From Spongilla lacustris (Eukaryota > Porifera > Demospongiae > Spongillida > Spongillidae), in NCBI GenBank assembly GCA_949361645.1, contig OX442428.1, forward strand, positions 2,281,847 to 2,345,846: a stretch of DNA of 64,000 bases, in the 5' to 3' direction. The position numbers were made by a program, and so were the translations under genes. The notes under the pieces are model-generated. The model made no database searches and was not told where the DNA came from. It saw only the letters and a program-made list of their open reading frames with translations. The stretch's first letter is position 1. Every line of letters starts with the position of its first letter. This document shows, one piece after another, positions 11,101 to 23,200 of this stretch.

Positions 11101-11673
11101 ATTTGTGTTGTCATGGTTGCGTGTATGTGTGTCTGTTATGTTGGTCTGTGTGCCACACTTTATATATATAGGTGGGTGTGGTCTGAAGCCCGCACAAATC
11201 CAGCACTGGAAAGCAGTGTTGGAGTTGGAGGATTTGGATATCCAGTATGTTAGGGAGGAGGGGTTGGGCATGGGGGAGAGGGAGGGGCTGGGAAGGGACA
11301 TTGTTATCTTGTCCCTTTGTTCCAGGCACTAGCCACACTGAACAGCAGGAGAAAGGTCTACTCCATTCTCACTGGACCGTTCAGTAATGATGGCATTGCT
11401 GAGTATGTCAGGGAGCTGGTTGGTGGGCGTGGCCAGACTATCCCCATGAAGAAGGACCTTCCTGCTGCCGTGGCAACAGAGCCGTGGGATGGAAAGGATG
11501 GTCAGGTACGGTTTGGACGGGGAGGAGGATCAGAGGGGAGGGATATGTAGGAAGAAGGTGATTTCCATTGGGGAGGTACACATTTCAGTAGGGCATTATA
11601 ATTATACCATTGCTTATAGCTTCCAGTTGAGGAGGAGTACGATTTTGATGAAGACAGTGACTGTAGTTACTGA
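8182..11673 (+). CDS. PDIA6: PDIA6/P5-like protein disulfide isomerase, partial at 5' end
   Basis: This ER-lumen enzyme makes and rearranges disulfides in secretory proteins. Eight in-phase exons are visible: 8182-8273, 8971-9101, 10389-10509, 10710-10862, 10929-11083, 11172-11244, 11326-11505 and 11620-11673, about 319 codons. Exon 1 is the end of the first thioredoxin domain ([18 protein letters not shown]). Exons 2-4 form the second thioredoxin domain with active site WCGHC, split by an intron between W and C, and the cis-proline loop GFPTIKYF. Exons 5-8 form the P5 C-terminal domain, including [26 protein letters not shown] and EPWDGKDG. The family is about 440 residues, so roughly 120 N-terminal residues (signal peptide and the first CxxC) are missing. 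The acidic tail ends SDCSY without a KDEL-type signal. No AATAAA was seen nearby. Confidence 0.88.
9102..10388 (+). other. Intron within PDIA6-like gene
   Basis: About 1.29 kb with no coding sequence recognised. It is rich in TACATGTA-type words and contains a direct repeat of ACTTATAAAAATACAGTCG near 9879-9925. Confidence 0.6.
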
Positions 11674-11679
11674 CTGCTG

Positions 11680-14481
11680 ATAGCGATAGTGACTATTGAA
11701 AATCACTTTTTTTTTTTTTTTTTTTGGCTGATGTAAATACATGTAGCATTATTTTGTCTGTTTTCCTTGAAGTATTTTCTTTGTCTTCGTTGTCCCCAAT
11801 TCTTTGTGCATTCACAGTTCAAGCACAGCACTTATACATGTGATCAGATCCAACTTTTAGTTTTACACGATGTATGTACATGTATATGTATTAATTCCAT
11901 GGCCCAGCTGTTAAAATGTACATGCAATGCAAATGAGCATGACATGCACTTTGCAGCTGCTTACAATACCGACATGCAGGGACATAGTTACTTTTCAACA
12001 AAAAAACCATGTCTTACTCAACCCCTGGTATTCTCAATCTCAGGTACGGGTCCGATAGCCACAATGTGTACAAAAGAATGGCCTTGCCGAAAGGCAGAAT
12101 AACCCTTACTTATACATGTAGCTCTACTCTGTTTTGGCTAATATGCAAGCTGAGTTTCTTCTTATTGCGATCTGCAATAATGTACATCAGAGGCTCAAGG
12201 TCCTACTAACATGTTACAGAGGCCATTGATTTATCCTGCGCAGAAAGCAGGATCTCATGATTTGAACCAGGAAATCGTTTATCTATGTATTTTTATTCTT
12301 ATTCTGAATTCACTTACATGTACAGGTATATATGTAATGGAATTCATGCTTACAATACAACAAAAAAAAATTAACCCCACACGAATATATGTACATGTAA
12401 GTTTTCACTTTGCAGTTAGTCTTGTTCCCAGGTTCCCAGACTCACAATGGTAGCATTATCCCGAGCAGACGTTGTCAGGTGGCCTCAATGCTTACCTGGG
12501 TGTAGGTGGTGGCTTCTATGCTTACCTGGGTGTGGGTGGTGGCCCCTATGCTTACCTAGGTGTGGGTGCTCACCTATCAAACTGCAGCCAGTTTGAACCC
12601 TTGAAGCTACCCAACGAACAGAACAGTTTTGAATGCCCTGTATTCCCAGCCAAAATCCCAGGTGTTAAAAACATGTGACACAGATTAATTTTGATATCTT
12701 TTTATTACAACACAAAAATACAAAGATGTGCACACAGAATGCAGTAAATACATCAAACAGATACTGATGGAACCTTGAATTGGTCTGCAACAGCTAGATC
12801 TATTGCACTGAATCTGAATGCTTGCCCCCCTGTGATGATCGTGCACCTCTTAAGCACATGGTGGAAGAGCGCAGGAGAGATAAACTAAGACAGCATCTTA
12901 TCCAGGCAATAGTTGTGCCATAAGGTTGCTCTTGCTTGGTATGGAAGCACATTTCCCCATTCCTCCTCTTAAGTGTCATGCGATAGCAGTTCTCCAGTTA
13001 TTTATTATTATAAACACTTTGTAGGAGACTGGAGACACAAGGGAAGTATCTAGAGTTGAGATGCAGCTAGCATCTGGCGCCGTATTCATAGTTATGACTG
13101 CGAGAAATTTGCGTAGTCAACGAGTGAATTATTAACACCCCGTACGTTTACGTACGTACGTGCGTACGTATGTACAAATAACCCCACCTTTAGACCGGAG
13201 ATAGCCTGACTTTCAGGTCACTGACTAGTTGGGTCCAACTAGTCACAGGCCGGAGCCTAGCCTGACTTTCGGCAAACCGACTCGGGGATTATAATTATAT
13301 TGATGATGTACATGATGTACACATATGACAACGAAGCGCTAAAAATATCAAAGGTTCATCAGGACCGGACCAATCCGTGTGACCCGGTGCTAATATATCT
13401 CGATCGACGATTCAACACTATTAGTGGAGTGGTGGTAGGCCTACCACTGCAAGCAGATTATGGTTATACAAACTACAAAACCACGCATAACTTTGGTATA
13501 AACCACACGTAATCAAATCATGTGTACCAGTGTTTTTTTTTTTTTTTAATATCTATGGTCCGGTGCTATTAATACAATATTGGTCGTGAACTTTGAACTC
13601 CGGCATCCCCCACCCATTATAATATGCATATGGCTACGCATACACAGTTTGTCGGAACGTTTTATGGATCAAGCCCAGAAGGTACGATACTCTCCCTATA
13701 GCTATACATGCATTTGTCCAAAACGTGCATGTATCTAATACGACGTGTACTACGGTGTATTTGGCGCACAAGCCGTTGCCTCGTTAATTTGTTCATGTGC
13801 CGTGTACGTGTATATACAATAAGGATCGATCGTCTATTTATGATAGAGCTGTCCTAATATCCAGCATTGAGTGGCATTCAGCCTCCCTCCCCTTGTCACG
13901 ACGTCAACTCGGTCTCCACGGTTTTTTTTTCGTGCATGAGTTGAACGGATTAGGCATCCATCACGTGCGCGTGCATAGGTTGAAATAGTTTAATACGTAC
14001 ATTTAATCAACAACCATGGCAGTAAACCACGGAACACAATTGAAATATCAATTGGGCAGTGCACATGCGAATATATACGTATAAACTCACGGATAAAACA
14101 GATAAACTTCACAAATAGCCATATTAGTTGAGTGGTATATTAAGGCACATGCATGGTCAGTTGATCTGGATAAAAAAACCCTTACCCGTTTCAAAATATG
14201 CATGTATAGTATGAACACATCTGAGGGATGGATTTTTCTATATCACTCACGCAGAATGAGTTGCGGAATCGCCCCACTGATTCACGATTCAATCCATTTA
14301 CTGTTTGAGAAACTGTGCTACTATACATTATTATACCCTTAGAGTTACGAAATGTTGGTGAGCTTATACAGTTACACAGCAAAAGCTTTCCTATATGTGA
14401 GCCTTAAATGCTTGGTATTGCATATCTTCATAGTCATACTTTAGCAATTAAAGCAAGTATAGCTTATTATAATTATAAATC
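11680..14481. other. Gene-free stretch
   Basis: No exon recognised. Contents are a poly-T run (about 11707-11725), many TACATGTA words, a 30-bp minisatellite (12490-12575), and a small palindrome around GACTAGTTGG/CCAACTAGTC near 13222-13248 beside repeated GCCTGACTTTC words. Confidence 0.5.
12490..12575. repeat. 30-bp minisatellite, about 3 copies
   Basis: Three copies of a unit beginning CTTACCTGGGTGTGGGTGG. The repeat keeps one frame open and yields a spurious glycine-rich ORF. Confidence 0.85.
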
Positions 14482-15009
14482 ATAGCAGCAGCCATGGTTT
14501 ACTAGATGGTTATAATTCTTGCCATGCAATGGTCAATAATCTCATGTATTTGTCCATACAGATTGTTAGTTAGATACGAAAGGTGTCCCTCCAGAACCTT
14601 TAGTACATATATGGTAGGTAAAGCTTATAGGAAAGATTACCAGTTTTATTAAATCTTGACAACTACATGTGTATTCCCATTCTACTGTGTTACATTGTGC
14701 CCTTTACTACAATGAAATTAAGTGACATGCCTGTAGGCTGCTATGTGGATACAACACAGGTCTAGTACCAGTAGTAAAGAACATGTGGCTATGGAGTGTA
14801 ACACAGTAGAATTGGAATACTTGCCAAGGTTTAGTTTTTTGCTTGTTGCATGCAGCGTAAGTAATCTTTGCTATAAGTTTTCCCCCTCCTAAACAAAAAG
14901 TTCTACTGCACCAGGGACACCATTCTTATCTATAACTAACCATCGGTAGGGACAAATATATGATGTCAGTAAGAATTATAACTATCTAGTAAACCATATT
15001 TGCTGCTAT
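14482..15009. mobile_element. Foldback MITE-like element, 528 bp
   Basis: The two halves are imperfect reverse complements over most of the element. The outer ends are ATAGCAGCA (14482-14490) and TGCTGCTAT (15001-15009), followed inwards by matching ATGGTTTACTAGAT, TTATAATTCTT, GTTAGTTA and GGTGTCCCT words, and TTCTACTGTGTTACA in the centre. No coding capacity. Superfamily unknown; I found no clear target duplication. Confidence 0.7.
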
Positions 15010-15654
15010 ACTTTTTTTTTTAGTAACAATGATTATAATAACACACAAAACACACACAAACTACTACAGAAGCTACTAAATATATATTATATACAAAAGA
15101 AACGAGAAGCGGTGCTGAAATTCATTCTGGCAGGTATGGAAGCCCAGCTCCATCTTCAATCTCCATCCTTCTCCACCATTTCACTCTACTGCCTTTATTT
15201 ATTCCTGTATCTGTACAGGTTATAGTAACCATCAATGACAGTAATGCTGACAAATATGCTTACGACACAGTTTTTTTTTTCAGTATATCAAAACATCAAT
15301 ATTCAAAGTTTGATGAACCTTTGATCTCTCTAGTGGTAACTAAGCGTACATGTACTTTTTATTTCAACAGTAAGGGTTTAATTCTAGTTCAAGAGAGTGC
15401 ATTACAATGTTATTAGCAGTACCAGCATTATGAGTTATAAATTTGTAACGAAAACTCCATTATCAGGTAGGCATCATTAAGGGATAAGAGGAATGAGGAT
15501 TTAAGCGCTTGCATAATAACACTACTTATAAACATATGCCCCTCAGAATTCATAAATGTACAATTACCATCAAACAAGAACATGTTTGCAGAGTCCTGTA
15601 CGGTAAGTGATGTCAATGGTTTGATGTTAGTGGTACAGCTTTAATATTCACCAG

Positions 15655-17223
15655 CGGGCACTGAACCACTTGAAGGCAGAGTGTTACTCGCTCCAGCTGC
15701 AGCAACATGTTAAATTACTAGACAACCTCATTGACCAGCTTGGTAATGGATTCATTACAGTGAGTTTCATTGGAGAATACAACTCAGGGAAGAGCACACT
15801 GATCAATGCTCTCTTGGGCAACAGGTAAACAATGTAGCTAATGGCTGTATGCAAAATACATTTGAAGTGTTGCATAGAAAATCACAATTAACCTCATTTA
15901 TAGTAGTTATCACAATACATGAAAAAGTATTGTAATTGAATTCAATAAATTCAATAGATTTACAGTTTATCCATATCCACGTAAAAAATAATAATGTATA
16001 ATTAAAGGTTTTAAATAATATCGCCTTTGTCATGGTGGGTTTCTGTGACTGATGTGTGTTAGTACTGTACATGTGTTGACGCTCTTGGCTATTTAAAACT
16101 CTTTAGTTTTTGGTTTATGTGAATCATTTGAGAGAGGAGCTCGGCATATCAAGATTTAGATAACTAGAATAACTACCTACAAGGTGACTAATACCTGCAT
16201 AGACATATCAATATAATAATATATTATATATATATAATATAATTATATATATATATATATAATAATGCACTTATGAAAAATATAAATATGTACACAACTA
16301 TAAAAATTATTACTATAGTTACCTTCATGAAGATTTTAAAGCTGCAACAATCAATCAAGTCTACATAGAACATGATTCTCATGTACACTTTAACAGCAGT
16401 TGTGAAAAGAACAAGGTTACATGTGAGGTATGTGCACACAATTTTCATTGTAAGGAAATATTCTTGACACTGCAATGAATATTGTGACAAAATTATAACA
16501 TATTTCAGTGATGGTAATATGCAGTGATTTTTAGTTCACTTCAATTCCATTTAGTCTTCATGAGAATTGTACAGAACGTTTCAGAGGATTTTGTACTGTG
16601 ATGCAATCTACTTTCAATATTGGTTTACCACTTGCTGTTTAGCCACTTGCACAACTAAACATGTGCTGAAAATGGCAATGTGACTACTTGCAGCATAAAC
16701 GTATTGAAATGACCTTTTTCAGCACCATTGTCATATTGCACCTATGAGTATTTTTAGGATTACATTCAATTTCTACAGGCCTGCCCATGGAGATTATAAG
16801 AATTTTTATGAGGTTTTTATACTGAGACACAATGCAATTTAAGTGTTTTACCATGTCTACTAAATCATGTGCTGAAAATGGCAATGCGACTACTTTCAGC
16901 ATAAATTTATTGAAATGACAATAATTTACCTTTACAATTTTTGAATTATTATGTCATATTGCACCTATGAGTTTGTATTTATAAGACAGCATTCAATTTC
17001 TGCAGAACTGCCCAAAACTGGCTCATTTTCCTCCTAAAGCGGATGGTTTGTTCCTTGCTATAGGACAGTCCAATATATTGGAACAAATAAAACGATCCAA
17101 TTCAGTACACAGACGTACTGGTCAGTGCAGTCAGGTATGTGACTTACTGTGCATGCATGCTTACCTTGCATTATTAGGTTATGCAATATTTGTCACCTGC
17201 ACAAATGTTGCATGGAGTGTCCA

Positions 17224-17288
<65 letters not shown>

Positions 17289-20200
17289 TTGCGCACATAT
17301 TTTGGGTTTTTAAAATCCTGGTGAGGTTGATATTTTTCGTTCATCCTTTTTTTTTCTTCTCAGCAGGGAGTGCAATTCAATCGAAGAATGTTGTTTGTGT
17401 TGTATTATTAACTTTTATTTGTGGTTTTATTTTATTTTTTGTGTGCAAACTAGCTTGCATGGCAGTCAATAGATGGGTAATTTATCAAGCAGCTGTTACA
17501 CATTTACTGCAATAAGCAATAAGCGCGTAATGATTGATTATACTTAAGTGTAAGCAGCTGTTACGCATTGTTATTAGTTTGCAGTTATAGGCATTATATG
17601 ATTAACGCTGAGTGGTTTGGAAAATATAATTTGGCCTGAGTTGCCTGACGTAGAGTGCAACTGATAGCATATAAGATTAATGTCATGACAGTCTCTGATG
17701 GGTCTAGACTATTCTTGTCCTTCTCCTCCTCCTTATTTATTAACCAATGTGGTAACTTAAAACTTGTGAAAACGTGTACGTGTACCTTGATAGGACGGAT
17801 TGAAAGATGTAAAAGAGAAATAGTCACACATTTGTAAAGATATTATTACTGTTTCATCTTTTTCAGCCTATTTTTAGACACCATTATTCAATGAACATGT
17901 ACCGCTAACTTTGAAATTGTAATATATATACACATTTATATACAAATATACATCCATATATAACACAAAATCAGTGGGAGGGGGGGATCAAACTTATCAA
18001 ATATGATAGCATTAGTCTTAGTGTATAGCGCACATATATATTAAGTGATAGAAATTATTAACAGATCTTTATCTCCACTGATGCTGGCATAGACTGTTAT
18101 GGAGAACTATTTACTGAAAGTGAACTCTCCATTCCTTGAAAACATCAGTAAGAGGAGCAAGATGAAGGTATACTTGGTGGACAATCCTGGCTTTGGAGAA
18201 ACAAACAGACAGGCTGAGAGGACTGCACAGGTTGCCATGGCCAACAGTTCCATCTATGTAGTCTGTATGGACTATGAGCACACTGAAGGAACGAAACAAA
18301 GAGAATTTATTCGGCATTTCTTGACAAAAAATGATGGTATAGATTATTGATGACTATACATGTATAATTGTGTGTTGTCTTGTAACCTCATTTGGAATGA
18401 ATGAGCTTGTATTTTATTGTGTTGTATTTATTCATTACAAGATGAGCTCTGTTTCACAAGACTGTTGATTGCCATCACAAAATGTGATCGACTGTCTGAT
18501 CAAGAGGACAGCACTGATGTTTATTCTTCATTGAAGCAATCTGTTTGTGAAGAACTAAATGCATTTATTCGGAGCCCAGATGGTATTGAGGATGTACCTG
18601 GTGGTCAGACAAAGTCAGTGGTAACTATACCCATTGCTAACGTCATACCAGTTTCTGCTCAATATGAGAAACAAGCTGCTCGGTATGGTGCAGCTGCACT
18701 GAAGGAACCTCACTTGCTTACAAACATGTCATTAGATGAAAATTGTGAAAGGACAAAAATGAAAGCACTGAGCAATGTTCAAAGATTGAAAGATATGTAA
18801 GTTTGGAAGATTTATGTTTTGACTATAATATATTTGGTTGTTGATCATACTAGGATTCAACATGCAGTCGACAGGTCATATGAATGCTGGGTGAACCAGA
18901 TGAAACAAGGAGTGACTGAAATGTTGTCTTGTGCCTCAAAAACACTTCTTCATGTTATTGAAGACACTGAAAATGAACTCAAAAGTATGGTTTAAAACAA
19001 CTAGTGATTGAAAATGTTTTATGTACATGTATTGTATCACCACTAAGGAGTAACGTTGGAAGCAGAAGACTTATCAACAATAAGGAGTTCATTCTATGTT
19101 CAGTTTGATATTAAGCCACACAAAGAAAAAATTAGATCTGCATATAATGAAGACATAAAGGTATTTTAAGAAACTTTAAAAATTGACTGATTCAGAATTC
19201 TATAGATCGGATTTACATAACTTAGATGGTTGCATATGGAAATTTGAATTGCACGTTTAAATTATTAAATTAAAAAAACAGTGCAATTAACATTATCAGC
19301 CACCCTTAGCTATCCTAAAATAATGAGCTCCGTGAATTGAGTGAAACCAGTAGTTCTATGCAAGCTCATAATAACCATGTAGATTCAAGATGAGTTGGTA
19401 CATTTTTGTCATAAACCAGACAATGATGGATGTCACAATCATCTTTGTTTGTTATAAATAGGTGTACACCATGAAAATAAATTCTTTTATTTATTTATTT
19501 TTATTTGAATGTGCAACTGAATATAGAATGTTGTGGGAGTTACAGTGAAAGTTTGCTGCATCTGTATTTGTGTTCTACTGGCGTTACAAATAAGTTGTTG
19601 AGATTTTTTTTTTTGTTAATACCAATGATGTAATATCATGATACATGTACATCTATACATATTATACAAAACCAATGCATAAAAACAAGAATGTAACTGA
19701 AATTATTTTTTAGACTGAGGTTGGTATCTTACCCTAAACAATGGCAAGGGTAAGGTCATGTTCGTAAATAGGGTGGTGATGTGATGATCTGCTTCAGTTG
19801 TCAATATATATTTTTTAATCATAGACCTTGGATCCATTGGCTTATACACGTACATGAAATTCTCTAATAAGATTGTGTTAATCAGCAATACTGTTTACAC
19901 AAATTAAAGCATCATTATCTGGCTAGGTACTATTCCAAAATATAAAATATTCTTCTTCCATGATCTTATATAAATTTACATGTGTATCAGTACTCAACTA
20001 CATAACATTAGTGGATGATTCCAGTGTTACAGATATCTTTACAGAAAGTATATGTATGTGCATAGCATAACATCATGGTGAAACTGTTGGTGCTTTGAAA
20101 GCTCTAACAACATTATCAATTGGTTTGAGAGGTTATTGCAATGTTTGTTAGTAGTTTTGCAATGGCATTAGGGCATAGAATTGATATACTTCACGATTTG

Positions 20201-23200
20201 TTTTGTTATATGACTGACTCTCTGAGTGACAGTTATGTTTCAAAGTTTTAGCCTAAACTGTAGTGATGCTAGTCCTTTGACTAGAAATCTTTCAAAATCA
20301 GAGGGATGGTACAAATCTCGATTGTGTAAATAATTGGCACACATTGCTCTATAGGATGCATGCATTGTATCAATGTTTAATCTTAATATGAAAAATTGCA
20401 TAAAATCTTTATTAAATTTCAGCTAAGTGATAATGAACACTCTTTCAAAAGACACTGAATGCAATTAGGGATTATCTCTTCCATGTAGGATTTGAAATAC
20501 AAAATGAGTCAAATGTATTGCAGATAAGCAGTTGAGGAATAAAAGATTATGCATAATTATGCCCGATGTGAATTGATTACCCTAGATATCTTAGAATACT
20601 TTAAAACTACAATTTGTGGCACATATAATACTGACTTTACCTTTTATGTAGCTGATTAATTATGCTGTGTTCAGCATTATTATTTCATCTGAACTGTGCT
20701 TAGGTTACTTTGAGTGCACTGTGTGCACAACTTGATAACTTTTGTGCTACAAGTCTTGAAAAGGCGAACCGAAACAAATATAAGAAAGGAGAATTTAAAG
20801 AAGGTAAATTAGTATTATGCCCATTTAGTTAACAATACTTCTCCTACCTCATACTTTCTAGATGTAAACATCTTCTTGGAAGCATTTTCAACCCTGGCAA
20901 ATATATTGATGGATACTGTTTCATTTAAGGCCATGTATGCACGATACACAGAAGCATGTTGTGCAGTACAGCAGTGGTACACACAACGTACCAATGCTGC
21001 AAACCATTTCTGCACAGGATCCTTTAGTACAATGGATGATGCTGGACCATCAGAAAAAGGCATGTCTTCAGTCTGTGCACCAATACTTTTGTTACATAGA
21101 TTGACATGTAATATGTGATTATCCAGAGTATCAAATAACATTGCAAATGGGTACTGTAAGAGATGCACCAAATTTTGTGGAACTTAAAGATCAGTTAGAC
21201 ATATTGTAAGTTATTTTAACAGCTAATAATACCAATTGAGCACATGATATTATCTTACAGTCCTATTGAACTTAGCTGGTTAGAAAAAATCCAAGAATAT
21301 TTTCGGTAAGGTGTGAGTAGAATAAGAACGTTGTTCTTTTGTTTTAAACTCTCCATAATTCTATGTCTACATATTATTATGAATTATTTTATTATTGTGC
21401 TGCACACCACAAATCAACCATCGTATTTATCTATAAGTATGCTTTTATACATGTATCAGAGTACATATGGGGGGGGGGGGGGGGGGGGGGATCAACAATT
21501 ACAACTGATTTAAGTTACAGTAATTATGGTATTTAGTATCTACATTTAACTTCAAACATCTGTAATATTCAATTGGATTTAGGATCTGAAATACTAAATT
21601 CAGGATGGGAGTAGGAGTACTTAGTGGAAATTAAAATGTAGAAGCTGCTTGTTTCATCAATGATGCACACCAATTTAGTAATGTAGACAGACAGCTGCCC
21701 AAAGTTCAACCAAATACTGGTCCTTCCCATAAGCCTGTGCACCTGGCCTAACAGGCTTGCATGCACATTTAACAGCTCCTTGATACATGTAGCTGAGATC
21801 CCAATTCCAACCTCCACATGCTCCCTCCTTCAAGGTGTATAATCAACCTTCTTGCCTCAGGACAAGCTCCAGCTGCAGTTTCCCAGTACATGGCTGTGGG
21901 ACAGCCTAGTTGCTTTTTAAGGAAGTGGAAAGGTGGACAGAACATCAGGCCCAATTTTGCCTAGTCGCCAGCAAATTTGCTTTTAAAAGATACATCTTTC
22001 AACCTTTTCAGTTTAGTGTTGCTCTCCTCCTAGTATGTGGGAAGCTTATACATGGCCCCAGGTGCATATGCATGCATTTTGATACATGTATGAAAAAATG
22101 CATTCAAATTCGTTCTCTTCCAATGGATACCTGTGGCACTTTAATTCTGAGGCTGTTGTGTAGCTAGTGGGATCTTCTAGGTCCCTTACACTTGCACCAT
22201 CTGGTTCTTACCATCTCCAAGGATGAAAGCTACCAAGACGTCATGATGGGGTGGTGCCATGGTGGGGGCTGGACCTCATCCTTAGTCCAGTTTCTTCACA
22301 GTTTAGGTCCCCCACTGGGGCTTCATTTAAATCCATCTAAAATGTGAGCTGTATGGCCAAGGTGACCTGAGTACATTTCATTCCCAGATGAGCAAATCTT
22401 GCACATACAACTTCACCATCCTCATAGGGGACTTGGTTTTTTTCCCCTTGCTTCCAAATGGGCTGCAGCTTCCACATTAGTATCCTCTCTGGAGTAGCTT
22501 GGCTCATGTGATGCTCAGACTGTTCTGCGTGGAGGTTTTACCAAATTGGTCCACTTCCCCATCACAGGCATTACAGATGAGTTGCATGCTTTACAGAGTG
22601 CCGAAGCCATTGCACTACTGTCAGGTCTTGGCAGCAGGTCGTACACATGCAAAGGTGACCTGAGGCTTTGTTTGCTTGCACACCTCTCTAATGCAGCCTT
22701 TACTGCCTCTATCAGTACTAGTACTGCAGGTCTTGCCTCCCCTTGAAACAATTTCCTGGCTGTTGCTGTCATGCAGTTCCTACCCCCTGATAGTCTTACC
22801 TCTTATACTTATGACAAGCAATGCCACGCTATATTATAGAGGGGTTGCATGGATCTCGTTATGTCATGTGACGAAGCGATTTTATACGTAGAATTTTACA
22901 TTGGGGGCAAAGCGTAAGTATACTACAGCACGTCTATCAAGTAAAACTTGCTGCATTGTTGGGTGCTTGAAGCGATCGGACATGTAAAGTTACTTCCTAT
23001 ACCACCCGCCAAGGTATGTAAGGTTCTTTCCTGTACCATCTGCCCATTTCTGGCAAAGTAAAGAACAGCAGGAGTTAGATAGTCGATCGAGCAATGGTCA
23101 ACGCCTAAACCCGCTTACAACACTTTAGATTCATATCTGGCTCGGGCGACCGCTGATAAACTCTGACAATACGCTCCATTCCATTGATGGGCCATACGCG

